Positions 13,116-13,258 of a stretch of 13,258 nucleotides of DNA are shown piece after piece (positions within the stretch are counted from its first letter, which is position 1; each line of letters opens with the position of its first letter). Source of the stretch: JBCBZH01 sp039815415 (lineage in GTDB: Bacteria; Bacteroidota; Rhodothermia; Rhodothermales; Rubricoccaceae); NCBI GenBank assembly GCA_039815415.1, contig JBCBZH010000099.1, positions 1 to 13,258 on the forward strand, given 5' to 3'. A program made the translations under genes and the position numbers. The notes under the pieces were generated by a model that saw nothing but the letters and a program-made list of their open reading frames with translations, was not told where the DNA came from and searched no databases.

Positions 13116-13258
13116 TGGGGGTCGCCCCCACCAGGCTGCACCCACCCCCTCAGGCCCAGGGGCACCGCCAACCCCCCTAACCACCAGGTTACAAACCACA
13201 ACGCCCCACCCCCCCCGCTCACGGCGGCACCGCCGGCGGCGCGGGCGCCCAACCCCAC
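13116..13258. other. C-rich non-coding right end
   Basis: The plus strand is strongly C-biased, with runs such as CCCCCCCC near 13207-13216 (G-runs on the minus strand) and a GC-only palindromic patch (GGCGG-CA-CCGCC, about 13223-13234). One minus-strand frame is open throughout, but its translation is glycine-rich low complexity. No gene is supported. Confidence 0.5.

Noticed and set aside
12860..13258. Minus-strand frame entering from the right edge
   Set aside because: The translation is low-complexity glycine-rich and crosses the terminator hairpin; it overlaps the supported small membrane protein in another frame.
13200..13258. Canonical G-quadruplex on the minus strand
   Set aside because: G-runs are present, but I could not find four runs of three with loops of seven or fewer; only a looser potential can be stated.

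Overview
The window is G+C-rich bacterial chromosome. It reads like a Rhodothermota (Rhodothermales-type) genome. That assignment is an inference from three things: two secreted proteins with C-terminal type IX secretion (T9SS) sorting domains, the lack of clear Shine-Dalgarno sequences at most starts, and high G+C. No RNA gene, CRISPR array, transposase or phage gene was found.

Layout. 1-2031 (+) is the 3' part of an acyl-CoA dehydrogenase of the FadE type, ended by a hairpin. 2236-3435 (+) is a NifS/IscS-type cysteine desulfurase. It converges on yqgE (3524-4069, -), and dps (4184-4741, -) lies upstream of yqgE behind a strong terminator hairpin. Divergent from dps is a secreted protein made of two tandem copies of one domain plus a sorting domain (4868-6373, +). 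It is followed by serA (6451-7707, +) and a proline-rich lipoprotein (7810-8505, +). These converge on a cation-chloride-cotransporter-like permease (8609-10822, -). Divergent from the permease is a seven-repeat FG-GAP protein with a sorting domain (11096-12571, +), which converges on a small membrane protein (12634-13044, -). The right end is C-rich non-coding DNA with one terminator-like hairpin. The genes are mostly housekeeping (fatty-acid oxidation, sulfur mobilisation, serine synthesis, iron/DNA protection, ion transport) mixed with envelope or secreted proteins. They do not form a single pathway.

The most interesting signal is not a gene. The 10-mer CGAGCTGGCG occurs 17 times exactly, counting both strands, where base composition predicts about 0.1. 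The base after it is a purine in all 17 copies, and the base before it is never C. Copies lie in both orientations (9:8), in five of the six possible reading registers inside genes, and in intergenic DNA. Each of the three convergent gene junctions carries at least one exact copy facing an inverted exact or degenerate copy, so the pair can fold into a terminator-like hairpin. This is how DNA uptake sequences behave in Neisseria and Haemophilus. The motif is therefore a candidate uptake-sequence-like or otherwise DNA-level selected genomic word (extended form about TCGAGCTGGCGAT) in this lineage. Its function is inferred and needs genome-wide counting.
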